A DNA stretch of 64,000 nt, from the NCBI RefSeq assembly GCF_003626695.1, contig NZ_RBAH01000004.1:310001-374000 (forward strand). Reading direction: 5' to 3'. Made by a program: the position numbers and the translations under genes. Position 1 is the first letter of the stretch; each line of letters opens with the position of its first letter. This document shows, one piece after another, positions 38,178 through 48,103 of this stretch. This stretch comes from Paenibacillus ginsengarvi (GTDB lineage: Bacteria > Bacillota > Bacilli > Paenibacillales > NBRC-103111). The notes under the pieces are model-generated. The model saw only the letters and a program-made list of their open reading frames with translations, searched no databases and was not told the DNA's origin.

Positions 38178-39337
38178 ACGGTCACTGCCTTCTTCAACGC
38201 TTGATCGATAATATCTATAATCCTTCCTTGATCGTTCATGGATAGGCTGGACCCGGATGGCAAACAAATTCCGTTCTCGAACAACTTGTCTGAAACGCTA
38301 TCATCCTCTTGATGCGGGTAGTAAAAACAGTGACGAAAGAGCGGCTGTAAGTGGAGCGGTTTCCATACTGGACGAGCCTCGACATGGTTCTCTGCCAAAA
38401 TATCTACAATTTGGATAGCTGATATACCGCATCGTTCCGGATCGATAGTGAGTGCCGTTAGCCAGCGTGTCGATGATCCGAACTCAGCTTCGGGCATGAA
38501 AGCAATTCCGTCCCGGTCTGATAAATGACTGAAATAATTACTATAGACTTTTCTTCTCGCAGCTATCCGCTCATCCAAAACCTTTAACTGCCCCCTGCCA
38601 ATGGCAGCAAGCACGTTGCTCAACCTGTAATTATAACCGATCTCGCTATGCTGATAGTGCCGAGCCGGATCCCTGGCCTGCGTCGCCCAATACCGCGCTT
38701 TATTTAGCGCATTCAGATCTTCGGAAACGAGCATGCCGCCGCCGGACGTCGTAATAATTTTATTTCCATTAAACGAATATATGCCGAATTTGCCTAACGT
38801 TCCGCTTGCTTTGCCTTTGTATATCGCTCCCAGCGATTCGGCCGCATCTTCTAGGACAGGAACCCCATATCGGTTGCATAATTCGAGAATTGGATCCATA
38901 TCTGCGCTCTGACCATATAAGTTTACGACAATAACCGCTTTCGGTAATTTACCAGCCTTGTTCGCATCGTGTAACGCCCTCTCAAGAGCAAGCGGAGACA
39001 TGTTCCACGATTCCGGCTCCGAGTCGATGAAGATAGGAACCGCGTTCTGATAAAGGATTGGGTTTGCCGAAGCAATGAACGTAAGACTGGAGCAAAAAAC
39101 CGTGTCCCCTTTGTCGACATCGAGCAACTTCAGAGCAAGATGAATTGCGGCCGTGCCAGAGCTCAGCGCAAGTGCACCGCCGGCTCCCGTATACCGAGCC
39201 AGCTCGTGTTCAAATCCATCTACATGTGGTCCAAGCGGAGCGAGCCAATTGTCACGGAATGCTTCTTCAACCAACCTAATTTCCCACTCCCCCATATGGG
39301 GCGGCGACAAATATAACTTGTCGGTCTCGTTTCCCAC
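38174..39337 (-). CDS. DegT/DnrJ/EryC1 nucleotide-sugar aminotransferase (PglE-like)
   Basis: 387 aa from the GTG at 39337, which has AGGAGG 9 bases upstream; the frame upstream to 39451 lacks a ribosome site. PLP-dependent: SFNGNKIITTSGGGML holds the lysine that binds PLP, with LSSGTAAIHLAL and LEDAAESLGA as cofactor contacts. It transfers an amino group to C4 of a UDP-4-keto-6-deoxy-HexNAc in the PglE/ArnB group. With the PglF-like dehydratase at 52068 and the PglC-like transferase next to it, this forms a bacillosamine-type pathway. A PglD acetyltransferase is not seen. Confidence 0.92.
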   Translation of the reverse strand: MGNETDKLYLSPPHMGEWEIRLVEEAFRDNWLAPLGPHVDGFEHELARYTGAGGALALSSGTAAIHLALKLLDVDKGDTVFCSSLTFIASANPILYQNAVPIFIDSEPESWNMSPLALERALHDANKAGKLPKAVIVVNLYGQSADMDPILELCNRYGVPVLEDAAESLGAIYKGKASGTLGKFGIYSFNGNKIITTSGGGMLVSEDLNALNKARYWATQARDPARHYQHSEIGYNYRLSNVLAAIGRGQLKVLDERIAARRKVYSNYFSHLSDRDGIAFMPEAEFGSSTRWLTALTIDPERCGISAIQIVDILAENHVEARPVWKPLHLQPLFRHCFYYPHQEDDSVSDKLFENGICLPSGSSLSMNDQGRIIDIIDQALKKAVTV

Positions 39338-39407
39338 TTTACCTTCCCTCCTTTGTATCAACTGATTACAACCGATAGAGCACCGACATGAATACCGCTC
39401 ACCAAGT

Positions 39408-40010
39408 CTATTGCTCCCCTGAGCTACCCATAAATGTAGGCATCGTAGCATGGCCCTGTTTACTAATACCTTCGCTTCGGAACACTTTGCCGATCGTTCT
39501 CCACAAAATTACGACGTCCAGCCATAAAGAACTATGATCTACATACCATACATCCATAGCGAATTTTTCTTCCCATTCAATATTATTCCTTCCGTTAATC
39601 TGCGCCCATCCGGTTATTCCCGGCTTTACCTCATGTCTTCTTGCCTGCTCGGGCGTGTAGCGGTCCAAGTACTCCATCAAAAGCGGTCTGGGACCGACTA
39701 AACTCAATTCTCCCTTAATTACATTGAATAGCTGAGGAAGCTCATCAAGACTGAATCGGCGCATCCATGTACCGAATGGGACAAGACGTTGTTCATCCGG
39801 CAACGGTTTCCCATCGTGGCCGTTTTTATTGATCATTGTACGGAACTTGAATAACTCTATCGGTTTGCTCCGATAGCCCGGACGAACTTGAACGAATAGT
39901 ACCGGGGAACCCATCTTAATACGGACCATGATCGCCAAGAACAGGATAAGAGGCGTTAGCAGAATTAAGGCTGGGATCGATATCGCCAAATCAAATATCC
40001 TCTTGATCAT
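39408..40010 (-). CDS. Initiating sugar-phosphate transferase (PglC-like)
   Basis: 200 aa monotopic phosphoglycosyl transferase. One N-terminal re-entrant hydrophobic helix (residues 5-30), then GSPVLFVQVRPGY, FKFRTM, the catalytic Asp-Glu in RFSLDELPQLFNV, KGELSLVGPRP and KPGITGWAQINGRN. The short form without an N-terminal multi-spanning domain is the PglC type, which attaches a bacillosamine-type phosphosugar to undecaprenyl phosphate. The start at 40010 follows AAAGGAG. It starts the lipid-linked repeat unit for this locus. A C-terminal tail after the family core is Gly/Ser-rich. Confidence 0.95.
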   Translation of the reverse strand: MIKRIFDLAISIPALILLTPLILFLAIMVRIKMGSPVLFVQVRPGYRSKPIELFKFRTMINKNGHDGKPLPDEQRLVPFGTWMRRFSLDELPQLFNVIKGELSLVGPRPLLMEYLDRYTPEQARRHEVKPGITGWAQINGRNNIEWEEKFAMDVWYVDHSSLWLDVVILWRTIGKVFRSEGISKQGHATMPTFMGSSGEQ

Positions 40011-40114
40011 TCGCTTGAACTCCTTTGATACGCAGTTGTGGTTACCTATTCATACGACGGTATAAAGTCGCGTTTAAATGGCGTATACTGGTAACCATGA
40101 AGGAGATGATTTAT

Positions 40115-40408
40115 ATGACCCAAGCAGCCCTAACAATCCGTCAACCGTTTCTTCTGGCGGAAGGACTCGGAATTGCAATGGAAGTAACGCTATCGGAGCT
40201 AACCGCCCAGCAAAAAAAACGATTCCATTCGATAATCGAACAAGTGAAATCGTCAAGGGAAAGTCGAGCTCCTGTATTCGATCGCGAATCCAAAGATATT
40301 CTGCTTGACTGTCTCCGTTTATTTAGGCAAAGTCGAACGTGGCGCTGGCTCCGTTCCGACATGGTTGACGCGTTGTCCGACTTCGAGAGATTTGTCAGGA
40401 AAGCATAG
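40115..40408 (+). CDS. 97-aa hypothetical protein antisense to the locus
   Basis: ATG at 40115 with AAGGAG 9 bases upstream, in the only plus-strand gap of the exopolysaccharide operon. The protein has an N-terminal segment with many hydrophobic residues (LLAEGLGIAMEVTLSEL), then a basic region with RESKDILLDCLRLFRQSRTW and a C-terminal LSDFERFVRKA. No family is recognised. Its last 90 bp lie over the end of the glycosyltransferase gene on the opposite strand. Inverted GGTTACC/GGTAACC (40037-40043 and 40090-40096) flank its promoter region. It could be a local regulator; no helix-turn-helix is obvious. Confidence 0.5.
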   Translation: MTQAALTIRQPFLLAEGLGIAMEVTLSELTAQQKKRFHSIIEQVKSSRESRAPVFDRESKDILLDCLRLFRQSRTWRWLRSDMVDALSDFERFVRKA

Positions 40409-41545
40409 GGCATCAAATAACCTGATCTGGTTTGAAATGACGACCGATTCGTCGAACATCGCTTCAGCCATTTGCCGGCCGTTTCGGCCGAAAACTTCTC
40501 TCTTGATGCCGTCGTCTGCAAGTTCGAGCATACTATCAAATAATTCCGCTGAGTTGCCCTTTTTCACCAAAAGTCCGTTTTCGCCTTGGATGACTTCCTC
40601 GCGACATCCGCGAATATTGGTGGCGATCACGGGCTTTCCCATAGCCATCGCTTCAATGATCGACCGCGGAAGTCCTTCACGGTACGAAGGAAGAACAAAT
40701 ACGTCGCTCAAGGCCAGAAGATCCGGAATGTCTTTGCGATATCCAGGCGCTATTATGCCGGGGCCCTTCAACTGCTCTTCTATCCGAAGTCTCGTCTCCT
40801 GATCCCGTTCACTTTGCAAAACATCTCCTATCATAAGAAGCTTGACCCGGGGGCGGCAGCTGCGCAATCGCGTGAAAGCTTCAAGGAGCTCCAAAACCCC
40901 TTTTTCCTTTACAAATCTGCCTATAAAGGAAAAAACGATATCGCCATGAGCGATACCGAACTGCTCCTTGAGAGTGGCTAACCGATTTGGATCCAAGCGC
41001 TGCATATTAAACTTGTTACGAACATCAACTCCGTTTCCAAGGTGCATGATACGGTCGCTGCTCGTGAACCGATGATCCAGACTCAGCTCATAATCTTCCC
41101 TGCTTTGAAGCAGCAGCCAATCTGTGAAATATTTGGCGAAAAATTTTTCCAATCCGTAGAACACGCGGTATGCGACTTGCGACATACCGTCGTGAAAATA
41201 AAAACCGTGAGCGGTGTAAATGATATGCTTCGCTCCGGCCAGTTTGGCAGCCACTCTGCCGAGTATTGCCGCAACCGGTGTATGGACGTGAACGATTTCG
41301 TATTTTTCGGTCTTCATAAGTCGGTACAACCGGAATAGTGATTTCAAATTGCTGATAAGGCTGATTTTTCGGTCGATTGGAACATTTCTCATTGTTAATC
41401 CTTGCTGCTCCAATTGCGCAAACCTGCCTGTATCCGTACATGCATTGTGGACGACATAGCCTTGTCTCATGCTCTCCAGAACGAGTGGCTTGAGCAAGCC
41501 ATCGACGGAAATGTCGATCGCGCACACTTGCAATATTTTTTTCAT
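40319..41545 (-). CDS. Glycosyltransferase family 4
   Basis: 408 aa from the ATG at 41545 with GGAG 8 bases upstream. GT-B fold: the N-domain has EIVHVHTPVAAILGRVAAKL and YTAHGFYF, the C-domain VFSFIGRFVKEKGV, MIGDV, SDVFVLPSYREGLPRSIIEAMAMGKPVIAT with the E-x7-E retaining motif. It resembles WbpH/PglA-like enzymes that add a sugar to a bacillosamine-type acceptor, but donor and acceptor are unknown. It starts 1 bp after the stop of the dehydrogenase gene. The last thirty residues after the fold, beyond LFDALCFPDKS, look unstructured and overlap the plus-strand gene. Confidence 0.93.
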   Translation of the reverse strand: MKKILQVCAIDISVDGLLKPLVLESMRQGYVVHNACTDTGRFAQLEQQGLTMRNVPIDRKISLISNLKSLFRLYRLMKTEKYEIVHVHTPVAAILGRVAAKLAGAKHIIYTAHGFYFHDGMSQVAYRVFYGLEKFFAKYFTDWLLLQSREDYELSLDHRFTSSDRIMHLGNGVDVRNKFNMQRLDPNRLATLKEQFGIAHGDIVFSFIGRFVKEKGVLELLEAFTRLRSCRPRVKLLMIGDVLQSERDQETRLRIEEQLKGPGIIAPGYRKDIPDLLALSDVFVLPSYREGLPRSIIEAMAMGKPVIATNIRGCREEVIQGENGLLVKKGNSAELFDSMLELADDGIKREVFGRNGRQMAEAMFDESVVISNQIRLFDALCFPDKSLEVGQRVNHVGTEPAPRSTLPK

Positions 41546-41546
41546 T

Positions 41547-42827
41547 TTATAATCTCCACAATTTGATTTGATCCGGACAAGACGACGCATCCAACACGCT
41601 CTTCACGTCCGCAACAACCCCTGAACCCTGCTTTAGTATCGCAGTAATATTGTTCCAGCCCATATCCGTGAAGGCATGATGCGGAACGGCCAGTAATATG
41701 GCATCAGCAGGTTCAAGGCCGTCGAGCGGTACGAGCTCCAAACCATACTCATGTTGAACTTCCTTCGAATCCGCAAGCGGGTCGGATACTTGAACCCGAA
41801 CTCCGAATTCGCAGAGTTCTTTCACGATATCAGCTACCTTGGAATTACGTATATCCGGCACATTCTCCTTGAAGGTTACACCCAATACCGTCACGACCGA
41901 GCCTTGAACCGGCACGCCGGTCAAAATGATTTGCTTCACAAGCGATGTTGCGATAAACTGACTCATGGAATCGTTTATTCGGCGCCCCGCCAAAATAACT
42001 TGCGGGTGATAGCCTACGCTTTCCGCTTTATGCGTCAAGTAATAAGGATCTACTCCTATACAATGCCCACCTACTAGGCCGGGAAGGAAGGGAAGGAAAT
42101 TCCACTTCGTTCCGGCGGCTTTAAGCACTTCGGACGTATCGATATTCAATTTGTCGAATATGATAGCCAGCTCGTTCATTAATGCGATGTTCAAATCACG
42201 CTGAGTGTTCTCGATAACTTTTGCCGCTTCGGCCACTTTGACAGTAGGAGCCCTATAGACGCCGGCTTCAACGACAGAGCCATATACGGTTGCAACGACA
42301 TCAAGAGTTTCTTCGTCTTGCCCGGATACGACCTTAACGATTTTTTTGAAAGTATGGTTACGATCACCCGGGTTAATTCGTTCCGGTGAGTATCCGACAA
42401 AGAAGTCGACGCCCGCTTTAAAGCCGGAGTGCTTCTCCAGCGCAGGAACACATACTTCCTCCGTCGTACCGGGATATACGGTCGATTCGTATACAACGAT
42501 CGTTCCATTTCGCATATGACGCCCGACCGTCTCCGATGCTTTTATAAGCGGCGTCAAATCCGGTTTCTTGGCTTCATCGATAGGGGTAGGCACCGCAATA
42601 ATAATGAAATCGCAATCGCTCAATGCGGTCGGATCGGAAGTAAAGGTAATAGAAGCAGCTTTCAGCTCCTCATCGGTTACTTCTCCGGTATAGTCCCATC
42701 CTTGCTTAAGTGTCGCGATCCGGTTCGGATTAATGTCAAACCCGACTATAGTTTTTCTCTCGCCAAATGCAACTGCAACCGGCAGTCCAACATACCCTAA
42801 TCCAACAACACCTATTTTTCTATTCAT
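41547..42827 (-). CDS. UDP-N-acetylhexosamine 6-dehydrogenase (TviB/WbpO-like)
   Basis: 426 aa. The NAD-binding [14 protein letters not shown] begins the protein; the catalytic Cys256 is in [14 protein letters not shown], and [15 protein letters not shown] is the C-domain hallmark. The sequence is of the TviB/WbpO type, which oxidises UDP-GlcNAc or UDP-GalNAc to the uronic acid, rather than the UDP-glucose dehydrogenase type. The upstream epimerase gene overlaps its start by 8 bp. Together they make a UDP-HexNAc-uronic acid for the polymer. The choice of gluco- or galacto-form is not decidable here. Confidence 0.9.
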   Translation of the reverse strand: MNRKIGVVGLGYVGLPVAVAFGERKTIVGFDINPNRIATLKQGWDYTGEVTDEELKAASITFTSDPTALSDCDFIIIAVPTPIDEAKKPDLTPLIKASETVGRHMRNGTIVVYESTVYPGTTEEVCVPALEKHSGFKAGVDFFVGYSPERINPGDRNHTFKKIVKVVSGQDEETLDVVATVYGSVVEAGVYRAPTVKVAEAAKVIENTQRDLNIALMNELAIIFDKLNIDTSEVLKAAGTKWNFLPFLPGLVGGHCIGVDPYYLTHKAESVGYHPQVILAGRRINDSMSQFIATSLVKQIILTGVPVQGSVVTVLGVTFKENVPDIRNSKVADIVKELCEFGVRVQVSDPLADSKEVQHEYGLELVPLDGLEPADAILLAVPHHAFTDMGWNNITAILKQGSGVVADVKSVLDASSCPDQIKLWRL

Positions 42828-43836
42828 GTACGTTCACCCCGTAATATTGTAAGTACCAATCCGCAAACTTCCCAATCCCTTCCTTAATATCCGTTTTCGG
42901 TTTGAAACCGACATCGTTCATCAAGTCGTCAACGTCAGCATACGTTTGGGGAACGTCTCCGGCCTGCAACGGGAGAAATTCTTTTATGGCCGTACGTCCG
43001 AGCTTCTCCTCCAGCGTTTCGATAAATCTCAGCAGCTCGACCGGCTGGTTATTGCCGATATTATAAATTTTATACGGAGCGTAGCTCGTTCCGGGATCCG
43101 GCTTCGCGCCGCTCCACTCCGGATTCGGCGTAGCTTTGCTTTTCACTAATCGGACGATCCCCTCTACGATATCGTCTACATATGTAAAGTCACGCAGCAT
43201 CTTTCCATGGTTGAATACTTGAATAGGCTTTCCTTCCAGAATCGCTCTCGTAAACAAAAAAAGCGCCATATCCGGGCGCCCCCAAGGTCCATAAACAGTA
43301 AAAAAACGCAGCCCTGTCGTCGGCAGGCCGTACAAGTGGCTGTAAGTATGGGCCATCAGCTCATTAGCCTTCTTCGTAGCCGCATAAAGACTAAGTGGAT
43401 GGTCAACATTTTGATGTATCGAGAACGGCATCGTCGTATTGGCCCCATAAACCGAACTGGATGAGGCATAGATCAAATGCTCTACCTCGTTATGCCTACA
43501 CGCCTCCAATATGTTAACGAAGCCGACTATGTTAGAGTCAATGTAGGCATACGGATTGACCAAGCTGTAGCGCACTCCCGCTTGGGCTGCCAAGTTAATG
43601 ACAGTAGTCGGACGATATCCGGAAACGATGCGCTGTACCGCTTCGCGATCCTCCAAATCGTTTTCAAAAAAAAGAAACCCCGGATATTTCTCCAGGATTT
43701 TCAGCCTATTACGCTTCAAGCGGGGATCGTAGTAGTCGTTAACATTGTCGAGGCCTATGACCTCGTGACCTTCATCGAGTAATCTTCTCGTAAGATGGAA
43801 GCCGATAAACCCTGCTGAACCTGTAACCAATATCAT
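42820..43836 (-). CDS. NAD-dependent UDP-uronate 4-epimerase family
   Basis: 338 aa extended [18 protein letters not shown] binds [18 protein letters not shown] and [12 protein letters not shown] give the Ser and the Tyr-x3-Lys pair, and [13 protein letters not shown] near residue 36 is typical of glucuronate epimerases. In this setting, next to a TviB-type dehydrogenase, it may act on UDP-HexNAc-uronic acid, like TviC/WbpP. It overlaps the dehydrogenase by 8 bp, so the two are coupled. Confidence 0.9.
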   Translation of the reverse strand: MILVTGSAGFIGFHLTRRLLDEGHEVIGLDNVNDYYDPRLKRNRLKILEKYPGFLFFENDLEDREAVQRIVSGYRPTTVINLAAQAGVRYSLVNPYAYIDSNIVGFVNILEACRHNEVEHLIYASSSSVYGANTTMPFSIHQNVDHPLSLYAATKKANELMAHTYSHLYGLPTTGLRFFTVYGPWGRPDMALFLFTRAILEGKPIQVFNHGKMLRDFTYVDDIVEGIVRLVKSKATPNPEWSGAKPDPGTSYAPYKIYNIGNNQPVELLRFIETLEEKLGRTAIKEFLPLQAGDVPQTYADVDDLMNDVGFKPKTDIKEGIGKFADWYLQYYGVNVHE

Positions 43837-43865
43837 GTAGATATGTCATCCCTTTCGACTTTGTT

Positions 43866-45806
43866 TTAAGAAGCGTTGTGATCAATCCACGCTTGAAACA
43901 TTAAAATATCCCATAAATAATAATGCCAATTCCGCTTTCCCGATACGTGCTCCTCCCATTTTTGCCGAATCGGCGCGGGATATAAGTATCCTTGTTCTTC
44001 CATCTTCCTCGCATCTAGTAAATGCTCCGCCCATTCGCGCAAAGGGCCTCTCAGCCAATAATCGATCGGTACCCCAAACCCTTGCTTCGGTCGATCCATT
44101 ATTTCTTTTGGCACGTATCGATAAAGGATTTGGCGCAGCAGCCACTTGCCAGTATCGTTCTTTATTTTCATAGACAACGGAAGCTTCCAGGAAAACTCTA
44201 CGATTCTATGATCTAATAAGGGAATTCTCGATTCCAAGCTTACTCCCATGCCGGCCCGGTCTACCTTCACCAAAATGTCGTCCGGCAAGTAACTAACCGT
44301 ATCGAGATACATCATCTGCTCTTCATAATTGGTAATTGAATTAGGAATTTCACTATGGAAGATAGTGTTCGGCTCAACAGCCCCCTTCACGATTGACTGA
44401 GGTGCCTTCCAGTGCGACACCTTATTCCTGTAAAATGACTGAGCGTTCGTTTCGCCGAGGAATTCCGCCAATAAATGAAGCCGATCGCCGACATGACCTT
44501 TGCGTGAGAACCAACCAAACCGTCGGTTCCATGTTTCGGCGGGGACAGACCGAATTATGTTTGAGAAGCTCTCCCTTCCTATTTTTGGAAACCTGTTAAG
44601 CTTACCCCATAACTGCTGGGTCGAAAAATATCGATTGTATCCACCAAACAATTCATCTCCTCCATCCCCGGACAGACTGACCGTCACATGCTGCCTGGCC
44701 AACTGCGCTACCAAAAATGTCGGAATTTGCGAAGAATCAGAAAATGGTTCGTCGTACAAGGACGGAAGGATCGGTATGATGTTCATTGCTTGATCAGAGG
44801 TTACATAGAGTTCTGTATGGTCCGTGCCTAAATAGCTAGCGACCGTTTTGGCATGCATGGCTTCATTATAAGCTTGCTCATGGAAGCCGATCGTAAATGT
44901 TTTGACCGGTCGTTCGCTTATCGATTGCATCAAGGCGACTACTGTTGTCGAGTCGATGCCGCCGGAAAGAAACGCCCCCAGCGGGACATCGGCGACCATT
45001 TGATGCCGTATCGTGTCCAGTAAAAGCTCATTCAGATGGTCTACCGCCTCGGTCTCACCTCCTGCGAACTCATTGGTCTTTCCGGCAATTGCCGCCTGCT
45101 GTACCGACCAATACGGCGCTACGCGATACTCAAGAGTCGTGATATCCAGAACGAGCAAACAGCCTGGCTGAAGCTTATGTATTGAAGAAAAAATCGAATA
45201 CGGTGCCGGAATGTAGTTATGTCTTAAATACAAGGTGAGCGCGTTCCGGTCGATTGGATTGCGAAATTCTGGATGCGCCCGCAACGCTTTGAGCTCTGAG
45301 CCGAACAAAAAAACGTCGCCCGCTCGGCCGTAATATAGCGGCTTTTCCCCTAGCCGATCCCTAGCCAAATATAGCTTGCGCTCCCGCTTATCGTATATGG
45401 CGAATGAAAACATACCAACGAATTGCTCCAATGACCGCTCCATTCCCCATTGCTCAATGCAAGCGAGCATCACCTCCGTATCGGAATGGCCTCGAAGATG
45501 GGCTTCCGCCTCCCGATTCTCGACTGTCAGCCGCGCGCGCAACGAACGATAGTTGTATATTTCGCCGTTAAATACAATGACGTATCTGTTCGATTGAGAA
45601 ATCATCGGCTGATGTCCATCTTGTGACAAATCTATAATTGATAATCGTCTGTGTCCTAGAGCTACCCCAATTTCTGGGTCCGTCCAACTGCCGCTAGAAT
45701 CCGGTCCCCTGTGTATAATACGATTTGTCATAGACGTAATAATCGCCTCAAGTTCATGTTTCGGAGTTTCTCTCAAACCATCGACAAATCCTGCTATTCC
45801 GCACAT
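43866..45806 (-). CDS. Glutamine-dependent amidotransferase (asparagine-synthase type)
   Basis: 646 aa. The N-terminal glutaminase has the nucleophile Cys2 (MCGIAGFVDG), RGPDSSG, GHRRLSIIDL and VFNGEIYNY. The synthase domain has the PP-loop GAFLSGGIDSTT at residues 277-288 and GDGGDELFGGYNRYF. In surface-polysaccharide loci such proteins (WbpS-like) turn a sugar uronic acid into its amide. The dehydrogenase and epimerase directly downstream make the acid, which supports that role over asparagine synthesis. The start follows GAGGAGCC and lies 23 bp after a glycosyltransferase gene. Confidence 0.93.
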   Translation of the reverse strand: MCGIAGFVDGLRETPKHELEAIITSMTNRIIHRGPDSSGSWTDPEIGVALGHRRLSIIDLSQDGHQPMISQSNRYVIVFNGEIYNYRSLRARLTVENREAEAHLRGHSDTEVMLACIEQWGMERSLEQFVGMFSFAIYDKRERKLYLARDRLGEKPLYYGRAGDVFLFGSELKALRAHPEFRNPIDRNALTLYLRHNYIPAPYSIFSSIHKLQPGCLLVLDITTLEYRVAPYWSVQQAAIAGKTNEFAGGETEAVDHLNELLLDTIRHQMVADVPLGAFLSGGIDSTTVVALMQSISERPVKTFTIGFHEQAYNEAMHAKTVASYLGTDHTELYVTSDQAMNIIPILPSLYDEPFSDSSQIPTFLVAQLARQHVTVSLSGDGGDELFGGYNRYFSTQQLWGKLNRFPKIGRESFSNIIRSVPAETWNRRFGWFSRKGHVGDRLHLLAEFLGETNAQSFYRNKVSHWKAPQSIVKGAVEPNTIFHSEIPNSITNYEEQMMYLDTVSYLPDDILVKVDRAGMGVSLESRIPLLDHRIVEFSWKLPLSMKIKNDTGKWLLRQILYRYVPKEIMDRPKQGFGVPIDYWLRGPLREWAEHLLDARKMEEQGYLYPAPIRQKWEEHVSGKRNWHYYLWDILMFQAWIDHNAS

Positions 45807-45829
45807 TGCTTGGCTCCTCGTTTTCGTAA

Positions 45830-46996
45830 TTAAGTTGATCCCACCGATTGTCGTCTATTACCGACAAGCAGTATATCTTCATACAAAGACTCATACCGTT
45901 CGACAACCGAGTTCAAGGAAAACATATTTTGAACCCTTTGCCTCGCACGCATGCCTTTTAGGCTTCGACTTCTGGAGTCAGCTTCGTATATTAGCTTCAA
46001 TCCTTGAGCCAGTTCTTCACTTTTTCCGGCCGGTACGACGACTCCGGTTTCCCCCACAATCCAAGCGCAATCTCCGACATTTGTCACCACACAAGGAACT
46101 TCACAGCTCATTGCTTCTCCGATGACATTGGGGAATCCCTCGCTTGTTGAACATAACGTGGCAATATCTAATGATGCAGTCACTTCCGGAATATCGGATC
46201 TTCCGCCTAGTAATAAAACTCGATTGTCTAGACGTAATTGTTCGATCATTTCCTTCAATGCTCTATTTTTGTAGTCGACGTCCCATCCAACAAGTAAGAA
46301 ATACACGTTATCTGAACGTGTCATTTCAAGCAACCGGGCAGCAGCTTTCAGAAATGTGGCGTGATCTTTCAGCGGATGATATCGTGCTATAAGCCCAATG
46401 CAGAAAGCATCATTCGGGATTCCGAGTTCGCTGCGGATTTTTCGTCTAGCGCTTTCTGAGGCTTTGAATGTATCAGTGTCAAATCCGTTGGGTATCACTT
46501 GAAATTTTTCTTCCGGATATCCAAGGAGCTGACTATGTTGTTTTACGCTTTCCATGGAATTGTTAATAATTTTGACCGGCAATCTGGATAATTTACCGCC
46601 CAACCATACAACCGTAGCTGTCGAAGCTTTTAAGGCTCGCAAGTCGCAATGGGACCCCCGGATGTTCCAAACGACTGGTACATGCCGAAGGGTCAAGTGA
46701 CACGCCAAATTTCCGTGATACATCCATCCTTGAAGCAAATCAGGTTTTACACGTTTTACAATTTGGACGAGTCTCCACCAATGGTGCGGCAACATCAAAC
46801 CTGACGGCATGTTTACCGTAAAGAGCGGCACCCCGAGCCGTTCAATTTTCTCACCGTAAACCCCTTTATCCATTAAGGATATGACAGACGGTTCAAACCG
46901 CTCCATATCCGTTTTGGATAACAGCTTGTAAAGCATAGCCTCGGCACCACCGGCGTAAAGGCCGGTAATGATATGGGTTATTTTGAATCGTTTCAT
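45830..46996 (-). CDS. Glycosyltransferase family 4
   Basis: 388 aa GT-B enzyme. ITGLYAGGAEAML near residue 10 is the donor-site glycine motif; GLIARYHPLKDHATFLKAA and CSTSEGFPNVIGEAMSCEVPCVVT carry the C-domain and the E-x7-E motif. It lies 15 bp after another glycosyltransferase gene and 23 bp before the amidotransferase. Likely adds one sugar of the repeat unit from the cytoplasmic side; specificity unknown. Confidence 0.93.
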   Translation of the reverse strand: MKRFKITHIITGLYAGGAEAMLYKLLSKTDMERFEPSVISLMDKGVYGEKIERLGVPLFTVNMPSGLMLPHHWWRLVQIVKRVKPDLLQGWMYHGNLACHLTLRHVPVVWNIRGSHCDLRALKASTATVVWLGGKLSRLPVKIINNSMESVKQHSQLLGYPEEKFQVIPNGFDTDTFKASESARRKIRSELGIPNDAFCIGLIARYHPLKDHATFLKAAARLLEMTRSDNVYFLLVGWDVDYKNRALKEMIEQLRLDNRVLLLGGRSDIPEVTASLDIATLCSTSEGFPNVIGEAMSCEVPCVVTNVGDCAWIVGETGVVVPAGKSEELAQGLKLIYEADSRSRSLKGMRARQRVQNMFSLNSVVERYESLYEDILLVGNRRQSVGST

Positions 46997-47011
46997 CGGT
47001 CTCTCCCTCGG

Positions 47012-48076
47012 CTACTCTTCAAGAATTTTGGAATACTTTGCTATAATCGAATTCAAACCAAAATTGTCACCCAAAGACTTGAATACTTGCGGCCCAGGCT
47101 TAACAAACCATTCCTCACTCCATGCAAATCGTTTCTGCACTCGATCCGATTGATGGGTCAGTTGCATAATCTCGCCTGCACCTCCGGCATTTTCGATCGT
47201 TATGACCGGACACCCGATTGTAATTGCCTCCAGCAGGGCGTTCGGCAATCCTTCATAATATGACGACAGCACAAATAGATCCGCATGCTTTAACCATACA
47301 AACGGATTATCCTGAAATCCCGCAAAAACAACGTGTTCTTGAAGACCGAGACGATTGCGAAGCTTAATCAAGTCTTCTTCGCCTGCGCCCCCCCCGATAA
47401 TCCATAAGCGAGCATCCGATTTCATTTTTAACAAATCCGGAACGGCCTCGATTAAACGGTCAAACCCTTTTACGGGGTTCAAACGCCCTATCGCCACAAT
47501 GTTGGTGCCCACTTTAGTTTTATACGGATTTGCTGAACTTTCGGCCTTTTCCCAAATCGCCTCTATATCTACCGGGTTATAAATTTGAACCATCTTTTCT
47601 GATGGGATCGCAAAGTTTTTTCTCAAATCCTCCATCATATAAACCGATTGGCATACAATCTTATCCGCTTTTTTATAAAATGTTTTATAAAGAAAGCTCC
47701 AAATTTTCGATTTTCCTTGCAAACTTTGCGATGCTATGCTTCCTTCCCTTACTAGCAACTTCAAGTTTCCTGGAAAGAAAGGTTTCAGTGCGACTAGAAA
47801 AATATTAAGATGGCCAAGCGTCGACATCATCGTATCCGGTTTAACGGACCAGACCAATCTTAAGAACGGTAGAAACGAGTTCCTGACCCTTTTGCTCTTC
47901 AAATCGTGCACCGTCACATCCTCGGGAATATCTTTTATATACGGACCTTCTTTTGATACGACGGCCAAGTGCAGGTCGAATCGTTCCCGATCCAGATGCT
48001 TAAGCAGTGTCAGCATAACCCGCTCGGCACCGCCTCCGCGCAGCGAAGGAACGACCAGCATTATTTTTTTTTTCAT
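47012..48076 (-). CDS. Glycosyltransferase family 4
   Basis: 354 aa. VVPSLRGGGAERVMLTLL near residue 8 and VAIGRLNPVKGFDRLIEA near residue 192, followed by LFVLSSYYEGLPNALLEAI with the E-x7-E pair. It starts 27 bp after the end of the preceding glycosyltransferase gene. One of four GT4 enzymes in the locus. The sugar is unknown. Confidence 0.93.
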   Translation of the reverse strand: MKKKIMLVVPSLRGGGAERVMLTLLKHLDRERFDLHLAVVSKEGPYIKDIPEDVTVHDLKSKRVRNSFLPFLRLVWSVKPDTMMSTLGHLNIFLVALKPFFPGNLKLLVREGSIASQSLQGKSKIWSFLYKTFYKKADKIVCQSVYMMEDLRKNFAIPSEKMVQIYNPVDIEAIWEKAESSANPYKTKVGTNIVAIGRLNPVKGFDRLIEAVPDLLKMKSDARLWIIGGGAGEEDLIKLRNRLGLQEHVVFAGFQDNPFVWLKHADLFVLSSYYEGLPNALLEAITIGCPVITIENAGGAGEIMQLTHQSDRVQKRFAWSEEWFVKPGPQVFKSLGDNFGLNSIIAKYSKILEE

Positions 48077-48103
48077 TTATGCACCTCTGTCACACTCTAT
48101 CGA

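Noticed and set aside
37968-38204. Plus-strand 78-codon open frame
   Set aside because: GGGAG lies only a few bases from the ATG, the frame is antisense to the coupled 52-aa gene and the end of the aminotransferase, and the product looks like a shadow.
39338-39451. Longer N-terminus of the aminotransferase
   Set aside because: The family begins near the GTG at 39337, which has a strong AGGAGG; the upstream codons add a Cys-rich segment unlike the family.
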